DNA of 64,000 nucleotides from Streptomyces sp. MRC013 (lineage in GTDB: Bacteria; Actinomycetota; Actinomycetes; Streptomycetales; Streptomycetaceae), in the NCBI RefSeq assembly GCF_023614235.1, contig NZ_CP094264.1, positions 4,464,001-4,528,000 of the forward strand, written 5' to 3'. The notes under the pieces are model-generated. The model worked only from the letters and a program-made list of their open reading frames with translations. It ran no database searches and had not been told where the DNA came from. The position numbers and the translations under genes were made by a program. Positions within the stretch are counted from its first letter, which is position 1; every line of letters starts with the position of its first letter. Below are positions 44,359-54,483 of this stretch, piece after piece.

Positions 44359-44491
44359 CGGACGCGGTGCCCTGAGGGGCGCGGTGCCCCCGACCTCCCG
44401 GCCCCCGCCGGCCGCTCGGGAGCCCTCGTCCCGGGGCGGCGCCGGCGTCGCGGACCCGCCGTACGGCGCGGGTCCGCACCGGCCCGAAAGG

Positions 44492-44517
44492 CACGGCGGC
44501 GGGGCGGCCCCGCCGTG
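44492..44517. terminator. Bidirectional terminator between mshC and PAC2 genes
   Basis: CACGGCGG (44492-44499) and CCGCCGTG (44510-44517) form a perfect stem in the 190-base gap between the convergent genes. Confidence 0.5.
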
Positions 44518-44548
44518 ACGGCGCCGCCCCGCCGCGAACTCGCGGGTC

Positions 44549-45640
44549 CTACTCCGCCGAGCCCTCCCGGCCGCCGTCGCCCGAGCCGTCGCCCGAGCCG
44601 CTGTTCGAGTCGCCGTCCTCGGCGTCCTCGGCGCCCTCGTCCCGGCCGCCGCCCGCCGGGCCCCCGGCGCCGGGGCCGGGGCCGGGGGCCTTCGGCGGGC
44701 GCGGACGGCCGCCGGCCGGGTCGCGCAGGTACGAGGCGTCACCGCCGTCGGTGGCGTGCCCGCCCGCACCGGGGGGACCGCCCTGCCCCGCGCCCGGGCC
44801 GCCGTCCCGACGCCGCAGGTAACGCTCGAACTCGCGGGCGATGGCCTCGCCGGACGCCTCGGGCAGTTCGGCCGTGTCCCGCGCCTCCTCCAGCGTCTGC
44901 ACGTACTCGGCCACCTCGCTGTCCTCGGAGGCCAGTTGGTCCACGCCGAGCTGCCACGCGCGGGCGTCCTCGGCCAGTTCGCCGAGTGGGACGCGCAGCC
45001 CGATCAGGTCCTCCAGCCGGTTGAGGAGGGCCAGTGTGGCCTTGGGGTTCGGCGGCTGGGACACGTAGTGCGGCACCGCCGCCCAGAGGCTGACCGCCGG
45101 GACGCCGGCGTGCGCGCACGCCTCCTGGAGGATGCCGACGATGCCCGTCGGCCCCTCGTACCGGGTCTCCTCCAGCTCCATCCGCCGCGCCAGGTCCGGG
45201 TCGGACGTGACGCCGCTGACCGGGACCGGCCGCGTGTGCGGGGTGTCGCCGAGCAGCGCGCCGAGGATCACGACCATCTCCACGCCCAGCTCATGGGCGA
45301 AGCCCAGCAGCTCGTTGCAGAACGACCGCCAGCGCATCGACGGCTCTATGCCGCGGACCAGCACCAGGTCGCGAGGCTTCTCACCGCCCACGCGGACCAC
45401 GGACAGCCGGGTGGTGGGCCAGGTGATCCTCCGCACCCCGCCGTCCAGCCACACCGTGGGCCGGTTGACCTGGAAGTCGTAGTAGTCCTCGGCGTCGAGC
45501 GCCGCGAACACCTCGCCCTTCCACTCCCGCTCCAGGTGCGCGACCGCGGTGGAGGCGGCGTCGCCGGCGTCGTTCCAGCCCTCGAACGCGGCCACCATGA
45601 CCGGGTCGATCAGCTCGGGAACCCCCTCGAGCTCGATCAC
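44549..45640 (-). CDS. PAC2-family protein (proteasome-assembly-chaperone fold)
   Basis: 363 residues. The PAC2 domain covers ~1-270 (MVAAFEGWNDAGDAASTA, RITWPTTRLS, VVILGALLGDTPHTRPVPVSG). The last 80 residues are a Gly/Pro/Ser/acidic tail, probably disordered. Actinobacterial PAC2 proteins resemble eukaryotic proteasome assembly chaperones and are of interest because the organism has a Pup-proteasome; the ATPase gene arc lies about 17 kb away in this window. A direct role is not proven. Confidence 0.92.
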   Translation of the reverse strand: MIELEGVPELIDPVMVAAFEGWNDAGDAASTAVAHLEREWKGEVFAALDAEDYYDFQVNRPTVWLDGGVRRITWPTTRLSVVRVGGEKPRDLVLVRGIEPSMRWRSFCNELLGFAHELGVEMVVILGALLGDTPHTRPVPVSGVTSDPDLARRMELEETRYEGPTGIVGILQEACAHAGVPAVSLWAAVPHYVSQPPNPKATLALLNRLEDLIGLRVPLGELAEDARAWQLGVDQLASEDSEVAEYVQTLEEARDTAELPEASGEAIAREFERYLRRRDGGPGAGQGGPPGAGGHATDGGDASYLRDPAGGRPRPPKAPGPGPGAGGPAGGGRDEGAEDAEDGDSNSGSGDGSGDGGREGSAE

Positions 45641-46026
45641 CCAGGCCTCCTTCCGAAGTTCCGTGCGTACGAACCAACCTTACGGCGTTCGGGCACCCCG
45701 TCCGCAGCCACTTGCACACCTCCGGGTGCGGTGCCGGCCCTCCCGCCCCTACCCCCGGCAGGACCCCGGACACCCGGGATCCGCCGGAGGACCCCCGCCC
45801 CGCCGGGGGACGGGGAGGCACGTCCGGGACGCCCGTCGGCGTCCGCCGGACGGACCGGCCGGGGACCCCGCCCCCGCGGGACCGGGCGCCCGGCGCGCGG
45901 GCCGCGCGGGGGGCGGGCTCCCCCGCGGGGGCGCGGGGGAGCGCCGGGGACCTCGCCCCCGCCCCGGTGGGGGCCCGGGGCGGGTACGGCCCGGCGGCCA
46001 GGACGTTCCGCGGGGCGGCGGCCGGC
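45641..46026. other. GC-rich gap between PAC2 and glpK
   Basis: 386 bases. It contains the PAC2 promoter (the last ~60 bases upstream of 45640 are lower in GC). The region after glpK, where glpD would be expected in the classical operon, shows no glycerol-3-phosphate dehydrogenase motif in any frame. Confidence 0.5.
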
Positions 46027-47559
46027 CTACTTCCCGTCCTCCACCCAGCCCATGGTCCGCTCGACGGCCTTGAGCCACTTCCGGTACTCGCGGTCGCGGG
46101 TCTCCGCGTCCATGCGCGGGGTCCACTCGGCGTCCCGCCGCCAGTTGGACCGCAGCGCGTCGGTGTCGGGCCAGAAGCCGACGGCCAGGCCGGCGGCGTA
46201 GGCCGCGCCGAGGCAGGTGGTCTCGGCGACCACCGGGCGCACCACGGGCACGCCGAGTACGTCCGAGAGGACCTGCATCAGCAGGTTGTTGGAGGTCATG
46301 CCGCCGTCGACCCTCAACGCGGCGAGCTCGACGCCGGAGTCCCTGGTCATGGCGTCGGAGATCTCACGGGTCTGCCAGGCGGTGGCCTCCAGCACCGCAC
46401 GGGCGAGGTGCGCCTTGGTGACGTACCGGGTCAGGCCGGCGATCACGCCGCGGGCGTCGGAGCGCCAGTACGGGGCGAACAGCCCGGAGAAGGCCGGCAC
46501 GAAGTAGGCGCCGCCGTTGTCCTCGACGGACAGGGCCAGAGGCTCGATCTCGGCCGCGGTGCCGATGAGGCCCATCTGGTCGCGCATCCACTGGACGAGA
46601 GAGCCGGTGACGGCGATGGAGCCCTCCAGGGCGTAGACCGGCGCGTCACCGCCGATCCGGTATCCCACGGTGGTGAGCAGTCCGCTGTAGGAGTTGATCA
46701 CTCTGCCGCCGGTGTTCATCAGCATGAAGGTGCCGGTGCCGTACGTCGACTTGGCCTCGCCCTCCGCGAAGCAGGCCTGCCCGAACAGGGCCGCCTGCTG
46801 GTCGCCGAGCGCGGAGGCGACGGGGACGCCGTCCAGGGCGCCGCCCCTGACGCGGCCGTAGACCTCGGCGGAGGAGCGGATCTCCGGGAGGATCGCGGCG
46901 GGCACCTCCATGGACCGCAGGATCCGCTCGTCCCACTCCATCGTGTGGAGGTTCATCAGCATGGTGCGGGAGGCGTTGGTCACATCGGTGACGTGGCGGC
47001 CGCCGTCGGCGCCGCCGGTCAGGTTCCAGACGATCCAGGAGTCCATGGTGCCGAAGAGGATCTCGCCGCGCTCGGCCCGCTCGCGCAGGCCCTCGACGTT
47101 GTCGAGCAGCCAGCGGATCTTGGGACCGGCGAAGTAGGAGGCCAGCGGGAGGCCGGTCTCGCGGCGGAAGCGGTCCTGGCCGACGTTCCGGCCGAGTTCC
47201 CTGCACAGCGCGTCGGTGCGGGTGTCCTGCCAGACGATCGCGTGGTGGACGGGCTCACCGGTCCTCCTGTCCCAGAGCAGCGTCGTCTCGCGCTGGTTGG
47301 TGATGCCGACGGCCCTCACGTCGGCCGCGGTGACGCCGGCCCTCCCGACGGCGCCGTCGACGACCTCCCGGACGTGCGCCCGGATCTCGGCGGCGTCGTG
47401 CTCCACCCAGCCGGGCCTGGGGAGGATCTGCCGGTGCTCCTTCTGGGCGACGGAGACGACGCGCCCGTCGCGGTCGAAGACGATGCAGCGGCTGGAGGTG
47501 GTGCCCTGGTCGATGGCGGCGACGAACGGGCCGGTGCCGCGGGAGGCCGTGGCGGTCAT
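46027..47559 (-). CDS. glpK: Glycerol kinase
   Basis: 510 residues, the usual length. Seen: [18 protein letters not shown] near the start, [37 protein letters not shown] and [19 protein letters not shown]. It phosphorylates glycerol to glycerol-3-phosphate. It lies after glpF in the gyl operon, 45 bases apart. In S. coelicolor the kinase is followed by glpD; here it is not. Expression should be controlled by GylR, encoded upstream. Confidence 0.97.
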   Translation of the reverse strand: MTATASRGTGPFVAAIDQGTTSSRCIVFDRDGRVVSVAQKEHRQILPRPGWVEHDAAEIRAHVREVVDGAVGRAGVTAADVRAVGITNQRETTLLWDRRTGEPVHHAIVWQDTRTDALCRELGRNVGQDRFRRETGLPLASYFAGPKIRWLLDNVEGLRERAERGEILFGTMDSWIVWNLTGGADGGRHVTDVTNASRTMLMNLHTMEWDERILRSMEVPAAILPEIRSSAEVYGRVRGGALDGVPVASALGDQQAALFGQACFAEGEAKSTYGTGTFMLMNTGGRVINSYSGLLTTVGYRIGGDAPVYALEGSIAVTGSLVQWMRDQMGLIGTAAEIEPLALSVEDNGGAYFVPAFSGLFAPYWRSDARGVIAGLTRYVTKAHLARAVLEATAWQTREISDAMTRDSGVELAALRVDGGMTSNNLLMQVLSDVLGVPVVRPVVAETTCLGAAYAAGLAVGFWPDTDALRSNWRRDAEWTPRMDAETRDREYRKWLKAVERTMGWVEDGK

Positions 47560-47604
47560 GGGGTGCGCTCCTCGGGGTGGGTGGGCGGATCGGGCCGGTC
47601 GGGC

Positions 47605-48363
47605 TCAGGCGAACGCGAGGGAGTGGATCCCCGCGGCCGCGGCCGCGCCGACCAGCGGGCCCGCGACGGGGATCCAGGCGTACCCCCAGTCGGAGCCGCC
47701 CTTGTTGGGCAGGGGCAGCAGGGCGTGCACGATGCGGGGACCGAGGTCGCGGGCCGGGTTGACGGCGTAACCGGTCGGGCCGCCGAGCGACAGGCCGATG
47801 CCGACGACGACGAGGGCGACGACCAGGCCGCCGAGGGCGTTCAGACCCCTGCCGCCCTCGTTGAGTCCCTGGGTGAGCACGGCCAGGACGAGCACCAGGG
47901 TGCCGATGGCCTCCGTCGCGAGGTTCTGCCAGACGTTGCGGATCTCCGGGCCGGTGGAGAAGACCCCGAGCACCGGTCCGGGACCCGCGGCGGCGGGCTC
48001 CGAGGCGGTCTCCGGGTCGGTCAGGTGGGCCCGGAACTGGCCGTAGTAGGCCACCCAGACGAGGACGGCCCCGATCATGGCGCCGAGGAACTGGCCGGCG
48101 AAGTAGAAGGGGACGACGTCCCACTCCCCGTTCCCGAGGGCGATGCCGACGGTCACCGCCGGGTTCAGGTGGGCGCCGGAGAGGGAACCGGCCGTGTAGA
48201 CGGCGGTCATGACCGCGAAGCCCCACCCGAAGGTGACGGCCGGCCAGCCGGCGTTCCGCGCCTTCGAGCCCTTGAGCACCACGGCGGCGACGACGCCTCC
48301 GCCGAGCAGGACGAGCACGGCGGTGCCGATGGTCTCGCCGATGAAGATGTCGGAGCTGGACAC
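47605..48363 (-). CDS. glpF: Glycerol uptake facilitator (MIP family)
   Basis: 252 residues with six membrane helices and both half-helix NPA motifs (HLNPAVTVG and [11 protein letters not shown]). The Arg-containing second motif and the residues around it fit a glycerol channel rather than a strict water channel. GTG 48363 has AAAGGAGTCGC upstream. First structural gene of the gyl operon. Confidence 0.95.
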   Translation of the reverse strand: MSSSDIFIGETIGTAVLVLLGGGVVAAVVLKGSKARNAGWPAVTFGWGFAVMTAVYTAGSLSGAHLNPAVTVGIALGNGEWDVVPFYFAGQFLGAMIGAVLVWVAYYGQFRAHLTDPETASEPAAAGPGPVLGVFSTGPEIRNVWQNLATEAIGTLVLVLAVLTQGLNEGGRGLNALGGLVVALVVVGIGLSLGGPTGYAVNPARDLGPRIVHALLPLPNKGGSDWGYAWIPVAGPLVGAAAAAGIHSLAFA

Positions 48364-48624
48364 CCGCGACTCCTTTGTCCTTCGTCCGGAGGAGAGGGGG
48401 GACCCGGATCTCCCGGCGCCCGGGCCCCGGGGCGAGGGCGGCACCGGCCTCCCGGCGTGCCCACACCCTAACGCGCTGTTCCGTTCACTGTTCGACGATG
48501 ACGACCATCGAACGGCAGTCTCGTCTCCGTGTGACAGCGCGTCAAGACTCCGGGCCGAACGGGTTCGAACACCGCGGCCCCGTGCAGCACCGGCCCCGCC
48601 GCGGGTCCGGGCGGGGTCCACGGG

Positions 48625-49389
48625 TCAGAAGCGCCCGGCGCCCAGGTCGCGCGAGACGGCGCGCGCGCACTCGCGTACGGCGGCGACCAGCCCGGAGCGC
48701 GGCTCGCCCCCCTCGCAGATCCGCTCGACGGCGCCGGTGACGGCCACCGCCCCCACCGCCGTCCGCCACCGGTCGTGGACGGGCGCCGCCACCGACGCGA
48801 CGCCCTCCCAGGTCTCCTCCACGTCCGCGGCCCAGCCGCGCGCCCGCGCCAGCTCCAGCAGCTCCTCGAGGTCGTCCGCCGCCGTGACCGTACGGGAGGT
48901 GAACGCCTCGCGGCGCCCCCGCGCGACCTCGCCGCGTGCCACCGGGTCGTACGCCGACAGCACCTTCCCCAGCGCCGTGGAGTGCAGCGGCTGCATCGCG
49001 CCGACCTCCGGGACCTGGCGGCTGCCGTCCGGGCGGAAGACGTGGTGGACGACGAGCACCCCGTGCCGGTGCGGGACGCCCAGGTGCACGCTCTCGCCGC
49101 TCGACCTGGCCAGGTCGTCCGTCCACGCCAGCGCCCGTGCCCGCAGCTCGCTCACGTCCAGGTAGCCGCAGCCGAGCCGCAGCAGCTCCGCCCCCAGCCG
49201 GTACCGGCCCGACGCGGCGTCCTGCTCGACCAGCCCCTCCGCCTGCAGCGTGCGCAGGATGCCGTGCACCGTCCCCTTGGCCAGGCCGAGGGCCGACGCG
49301 ATGTCGGAGAGGCCCAGCCGGCGCTCCCCGCCCGCGAGCAGCCGCAGCGTCGCCGCCGCTCGCTCGAGCGACTGGATGTTCTTCGCCAT
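48625..49389 (-). CDS. gylR: IclR-family regulator of the glycerol operon (GylR)
   Basis: 254 residues. Winged helix at ~5-60 (SDIASALGLAKGTVHGILRTL) and an IclR ligand domain at ~70-250 (LHSTALGKVLSAY, AAPVHDRWRTAVGAVAVTG). In S. coelicolor GylR represses the operon and is released by glycerol-3-phosphate. The gene is followed by glpF and glpK on the same strand, 260 bases downstream, so the operon keeps its own promoter. It is divergent from metH. Confidence 0.93.
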   Translation of the reverse strand: MAKNIQSLERAAATLRLLAGGERRLGLSDIASALGLAKGTVHGILRTLQAEGLVEQDAASGRYRLGAELLRLGCGYLDVSELRARALAWTDDLARSSGESVHLGVPHRHGVLVVHHVFRPDGSRQVPEVGAMQPLHSTALGKVLSAYDPVARGEVARGRREAFTSRTVTAADDLEELLELARARGWAADVEETWEGVASVAAPVHDRWRTAVGAVAVTGAVERICEGGEPRSGLVAAVRECARAVSRDLGAGRF

Positions 49390-49470
49390 CCCGGCCTGCT
49401 TCCTCACTCCGCGGTTCGACGCTGCCGAACGATATCCGTCTCCGCCGACCCACGGCCACACGGGACGCCC

Positions 49471-49592
49471 CCGTACGAGCTGTACGGACGGCACTCCGCC
49501 CCCGCCCGGCGTGCCGTCCGTCACGTGGGACGGCGTGTCCGTCCCACCCGATGGCGGCTACGCTGGCGGCGTGCGCCCCCTCCCGGGGGCGC
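49471..49592 (+). promoter_or_regulatory. Highly structured leader upstream of metH
   Basis: Four perfect hairpins lie in a row before metH: CCGTAC/GTACGG at 49471-49487; GGACGGCAC/GTGCCGTCC at 49486-49519; GTGGGACGG/CCGTCCCAC with loop CGTGT at 49525-49547; GCGCCCCC/GGGGGCGC with loop TCCC at 49573-49592. The first two share two bases. The last ends 36 bases before the start codon. The region also holds the divergent gylR promoter. It could be a leader RNA control element or DNA sites for a regulator. Confidence 0.5.
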
Positions 49593-49628
49593 AAAGCCGA
49601 CAGCCGTCGCATCCCAGGGAGCACCTCC

Positions 49629-52600
49629 ATGGCCTCGTCGCCGTCCCCTTCCCCCACGTCCGCCGACAGCCGCGCCCGGGTGGCCGCGCTCCGCGACGCA
49701 CTCGCCACACGGGTGGTCGTCGCCGACGGGGCCATGGGCACGATGCTCCAGGCGCAGGACCCCACCCTCGACGACTTCGAGAACCTCGAAGGCTGCAACG
49801 AGGTCCTCAACCTCACCCGGCCCGACATCGTCCGCTCGGTCCACGACGCGTACTTCGCCGCCGGGGTCGACTGCGTCGAGACGAACACCTTCGGCGCCAA
49901 CTTCTCCGCGCTCGCCGAGTACGACATCGCCCACCGCGTCCACGAGCTCTCGGAAGCCGGCGCGCGCATCGCCCGCGAAGCCGCCGACCGGCACACCGCC
50001 GCCGACGCCCGGCAGCGCTGGGTCCTCGGCTCCATGGGCCCCGGCACCAAGCTCCCCACCCTCGGCCACGCCCCGTACACCACCCTCCGGGACGCCTATC
50101 AGAGCAGCGCCGAGGGCCTGGTCTCCGGCGGAGCCGACGCCCTGATCGTCGAGACCACCCAGGACCTCCTCCAGACCAAGGCCGCCGTCGTCGGCGCCCG
50201 CCGCGGCCTGGAGGCCCTCGGCGCCGACGTGCCGCTCATCGTCTCCGTCACCGTCGAGACCACCGGCACCATGCTCCTCGGCTCCGAGATCGGCGCCGCG
50301 CTCACCGCGCTCGAACCCCTCGGCATCGACATGATCGGGCTGAACTGCGCCACCGGACCCGCCGAGATGAGCGAGCACCTGCGCTACCTCGCCCGCCACT
50401 CCCGCGTCCCCCCTGTCCTGCATGCCCAACGCGGGCCTGCCCGTCCTCGGCAGGGACGGCGCCCACTACCCGCTCACCGCCCCCGAACTCGCCGACGCGC
50501 AGGAGGCGTTCGTCCGCGAGTACGGCCTGTCCCTCGTCGGCGGCTGCTGCGGCACCACCCCCGAGCACCTGCGCCGGGTGGTCGAGCGGGTGCGCGGCCT
50601 CACCCCGGCGCCCCGCGACCCGCGCCCCGAGCCGGGGGCCGCGTCCCTGTACCAGAGCGTGCCGTTCCGGCAGGACACCTCGTACCTCGCGATCGGCGAG
50701 CGGACCAACGCCAACGGCTCCAGGAAGTTCCGCGAGGCCATGCTCGAAGGCCGCTGGGACGACTGCGTGGAGATGGCCCGCGACCAGATCCGCGAGGGCG
50801 CGCACATGCTCGACCTGTGCGTCGACTACGTGGGCCGCGACGGCGTCGCCGACATGGAGGAACTCGCCGGCCGCTTCGCCACCGCCTCCACCCTGCCCGT
50901 CGTGCTGGACTCCACCGAGGTCGACGTGGTCCGCGCCGGCCTGGAGAAGCTCGGCGGGCGCGCGGTGATCAACTCGGTGAACTACGAGGACGGCGACGGC
51001 CCCGACTCCCGCTTCGCCCGGATGGCCGCCCTCGCCCGGGAACACGGCGCCGCGCTCGTCGCGCTCACCATCGACGAGGAGGGCCAGGCCCGCACCGCCG
51101 GGAGGAAGGTGGCCGTCGCCGAACGGCTGATCGCCGACCTCACCGGCAACTGGGGCGTCCGCGAGGAGGACATCCTCGTCGACTGCCTCACCTTCACCAT
51201 CTGCACCGGGCAGGAGGAGTCCCGCAAGGACGGCGCCGCGACCATCGAGGCCATCCGCGAACTCAAGCGCCGCCACCCGGACGTGCAGACCACCCTCGGC
51301 CTGTCCAACATCTCCTTCGGCCTCAACCCGGCCGCCCGCATCCTGCTCAACTCCGTCTTCCTCGACGAGTGCGTCAAGGCGGGCCTCGACTCGGCGATCG
51401 TCCACGCCTCCAAGATCCTGCCGATCGCCCGCTTCGACGAGGAGCAGGTCACCACCGCGCTCGACCTCATCTACGACCGCCGCCGCGAGGGCTACGACCC
51501 GCTCCAGCGGCTGATGGAGCTGTTCGAGGGCGCCACCGCCAAGTCCCTCAAGGCGGGCAAGGCCGAGGAGCTCGCCGCCCTCCCGCTGGAGGAGCGCCTC
51601 AAGCGCCGCATCATCGACGGCGAGAGGAACGGCCTGGAGGCCGACCTCGACGAGGCCCTGCGCACCCGCAAGGCCCTCGACATCGTCAACGACACGCTCC
51701 TGGACGGCATGAAGGTCGTCGGCGACCTGTTCGGCTCCGGCCGGATGCAGCTGCCGTTCGTCCTGCAGTCCGCCGAGGTCATGAAGACGGCCGTCGCCCA
51801 CCTCGAACCGCACATGGAGAAGGTCGCGGACGGCGGGGACGCCGTGGGCAAGGGCACCATCGTGCTCGCCACCGTCCGCGGCGACGTCCACGACATCGGC
51901 AAGAACCTCGTCGACATCATCCTCTCCAACAACGGCTACAACGTCGTCAACCTCGGCATCAAGCAGCCCGTCTCCGCGATCCTGGAGGCCGCCGAGGAAC
52001 ACCGGGCCGACGTCATCGGCATGTCCGGGCTCCTCGTCAAGTCCACCGTGATCATGAAGGAGAACCTGGAGGAGCTCAACACCCGCGGCCTCGCCGCCAA
52101 GTACCCCGTCATCCTCGGCGGCGCCGCCCTCACCCGCGCCTACGTCGAGCAGGACCTGTACGAGATCTACCGGGGCGAGGTCCGCTACGCCCGCGACGCC
52201 TTCGAAGGGCTGCGCCTGATGGACGCCCTCGTCGCCGTCAAGCGAGGCGTCCCCGGAGCGGCCCTCCCCGAACTCCGGCGGCGCCGCGTCCGCACCGCCG
52301 CCGCGGCCGTCGAGGAGCGCGAGCCCGAGACCGGCGTCCGCTCCGACGTGGCCACCGACAACCCCGTGCCCGAGCCGCCCTTCTGGGGAACCCGCGTCGT
52401 CAAGGGGATCCAGCTCAGGGAGTACGCGTCCTGGCTGGACGAGGGCGCCCTGTTCAAGGGGCAGTGGGGTCTGAAGCAGGCCCGCACCGGCGAGGGACCC
52501 GCGTACGAGGAGCTCGTCGAGACCGAAGGCCGTCCCCGGCTGCGCGGCTGGCTCGACCGGCTCCACACGGACAACCTGCTCGAAGCGGCCGTCGTCCACG

Positions 52601-53160
52601 GCTACTTCCCCTGCGTGTCCAAGGGCGACGACCTCATCGTCCTCGACGAGGCCGGCAACGAGCGCACCCGCTTCACCTTCCCCCGCCAGCGCCGCGGCCG
52701 CCGCCTGTGCCTGGCCGACTTCTTCCGGCCCGAGGAGTCCGGCGAGACCGACGTCGTCGGCTTCCAGGTGGTCACCGTCGGCTCCCGCATCGGCGAGGCC
52801 ACCGCCGAGCTGTTCGCCTCCGACTCCTACCGGGACTACCTGGAGCTGCACGGCCTGTCCGTCCAGCTCGCCGAGGCCCTCGCCGAGTACTGGCACGCCC
52901 GCGTCCGGGCCGAGCTCGGTTTCGCCGGCGAGGACCCGGCGGACGTCGAGGACATGTTCGCGCTCAGGTACCGCGGCGCGCGCTTCTCCCTCGGCTACGG
53001 CGCCTGCCCCGACCTGGAGGACCGCGCCAAGATCGCGGACCTGCTGCGGCCCGAGCGGATCGGCGTCCACCTCTCCGAGGAGTTCCAGCTCCACCCCGAG
53101 CAGTCCACCGACGCCATCGTCGTCCACCACCCGGAGGCGAAGTACTTCAACGCCCGCTGA
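49629..53160 (+). CDS. metH: Cobalamin-dependent methionine synthase, frameshifted
   Basis: 1,176 residues after repair, normal for MetH. Domains: homocysteine-binding (~1-330; zinc cysteines in GLNCATGP and GGCCGTTP), pterin-binding (~355-640; GERTNANGSRKF), cap and cobalamin-binding (~660-890; DVHDIGKNLV near residue 753, whose His is the lower B12 ligand), and reactivation with S-adenosylmethionine (~930-1176; ALAEYWHARVRAELG). One extra C in the six-C run at 50408-50413 shifts the frame; removing it gives RVPLSCMPNAGLPV. It methylates homocysteine from methyltetrahydrofolate. ATG 49629 has GGGAG upstream. Probably a base-call error, since an intact ORF continues for 2.7 kb. Confidence 0.95.
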
Positions 53161-53180
53161 CCCGCCCGGCACGCCCCGCC

Positions 53181-53202
53181 CGCCGCCGGGCGCCCGGCGG
53201 CG
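53181..53202 (+). terminator. Terminator after metH
   Basis: CGCCGCCGG, loop GCGC, CCGGCGGCG: a perfect nine-base-pair stem 20 bases after the stop codon. Confidence 0.55.
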
Positions 53203-53234
53203 CGGCGCGCCGTACACTGGTCGGCCCAGCGCAG

Positions 53235-53284
53235 GCCGGCCGCGTGCCCCCACCGGATCCCCCGGCGGGGGGCACCCGGCCGGC
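53235..53284 (+). promoter_or_regulatory. Long hairpin in the leader of the HAD gene
   Basis: GCCGGCCG (53235-53242) and GTGCCCCC (53244-53251) pair with GGGGGCAC (53268-53275) and CGGCCGGC (53277-53284), 16 pairs with one C-C mismatch. It lies just before the ribosome site of the HAD gene. A possible TACACT -10 element is at 53211. It may control initiation or be a terminator-antiterminator. Confidence 0.4.
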
Positions 53285-53311
53285 CTTCCCGTCCCCATGG
53301 AGGTGTGCCGG

Positions 53312-54043
53312 ATGACCAGCACGGTCCCCGCGTTCCCGAGCCGAGCGGCCGACGGGTCGGCCCTCCAGGCGGTGTTCCTCGACATGGACGGCACGCTCGT
53401 CGACACCGAGGGCTTCTGGTGGGACGTGGAGGTCGCGGTCTTCCGGGACCTCGGGCACGAGCTGGAGGAGTCCTGGCGCGACATCGTCGTCGGCGGCCCC
53501 ATGACCCGCAGCGCCGGCTACCTCATCGAGGCCACGGGCGCCGACATCGCCCTCCCCGAACTGACCACACTGCTCAACGACCGGTTCGAGGAGCGCATCG
53601 GCGGCGGCGTCCCCCTCATGCCCGGCGCCGCCCGGCTGCTGGCGGAGCTGAGCGGGAACTCCGTGCCCACGGCGCTGGTGTCCGCCTCCCACCGGCGCAT
53701 CATCGACCGCGTCCTGCGTTCCCTGGGCGCCGAGCATTTCACCCTCACGGTGGCCGGCGACGAGGTGCCCCGCACGAAGCCGCACCCCGACCCCTACCTC
53801 CTCGCCGCCCGCCGCGTCGGAGCCGACCCGGCCCGGTGCGCCGTCGTCGAGGACACGGCCACCGGGGTCGCGGCCGCCGAGGCGGCCGGCTGCCGGGTCG
53901 TCGCCGTACCGTCCCTCGCCCCCATCGCCCCGGCCGACGGGCGGGTCGTCGTCGGCTCCCTCGAAGAAGTGGACCTGGGATTCCTGCGCGCCCTGATCAC
54001 CGGGACGGACCGGCACGCCCACCGGGCGCGGCCCGCAGGGTGA
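53312..54043 (+). CDS. HAD-family phosphatase (beta-phosphoglucomutase-like subfamily)
   Basis: 243 residues. Motif I DMDGTLVDTE, motif II TALVSASHR, motif III Lys in RTKPHPDPYL and motif IV VVEDTATGV. The cap is of the C1 type inserted after motif I. GGAGGTG precedes ATG 53312. It dephosphorylates a small metabolite or interconverts sugar phosphates. Its position after metH is common in Streptomyces, but a functional link is not shown. Confidence 0.92.
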   Translation: MTSTVPAFPSRAADGSALQAVFLDMDGTLVDTEGFWWDVEVAVFRDLGHELEESWRDIVVGGPMTRSAGYLIEATGADIALPELTTLLNDRFEERIGGGVPLMPGAARLLAELSGNSVPTALVSASHRRIIDRVLRSLGAEHFTLTVAGDEVPRTKPHPDPYLLAARRVGADPARCAVVEDTATGVAAAEAAGCRVVAVPSLAPIAPADGRVVVGSLEEVDLGFLRALITGTDRHAHRARPAG

Positions 54044-54483
54044 AGGCGGACCCTCGGCGCCGGGACGTGCGCCCTGGGTGACGGAGGGGGAGCCGCCCCG
54101 CGTGACCTTGCTCACCCAGAGTGGCAGCCGCCGGGCGTCCGCACCCGTACGCGTGTCCGGATCGGGCGTTTTCCGAGGTGCCCATCCGTCCGGATTGGCC
54201 GGAATGCGCGGGAACCTTCCCGCGCCCCCGAAACCGTACGGTCACGGTCGGAGACCGCCTCCCCGGAGGCCGCACGCTCCGCCCCGACCCGGAATGAGTG
54301 GTGAGGGCACTAATCTTTCCGCCGAGCACCCCGCCGCACCCCCGGCGCCGCGGCCGCCGCGAGACGGCCGCGGACACGAGGCCGGCCGGCCCCCGTCCGG
54401 GCCCGGTCGCCGCGCCCCGCCGGAGGCCCGCGACGGGAGGCCCCTCGGACGCGCCACCCCCGTGCCGGACCAGGAGTACGCCC
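54044..54483. other. Intergenic region before the oligopeptide-binding genes
   Basis: 440 bases. The part from ~54150 to 54310 is less GC-rich and probably has the promoter. The remainder is GC-rich. No gene or clear operator was found. Confidence 0.4.

Noticed and set aside
49471..49592. Known SAM or cobalamin riboswitch upstream of metH
   Set aside because: I could not match a B12 box or SAM-IV core by eye, so it is reported only as a structured leader.
50422..53160. Separate short methionine synthase starting at ATG 50422
   Set aside because: It lacks the homocysteine-binding half, which is in the adjoining frame; a single extra C at 50408-50413 explains it.
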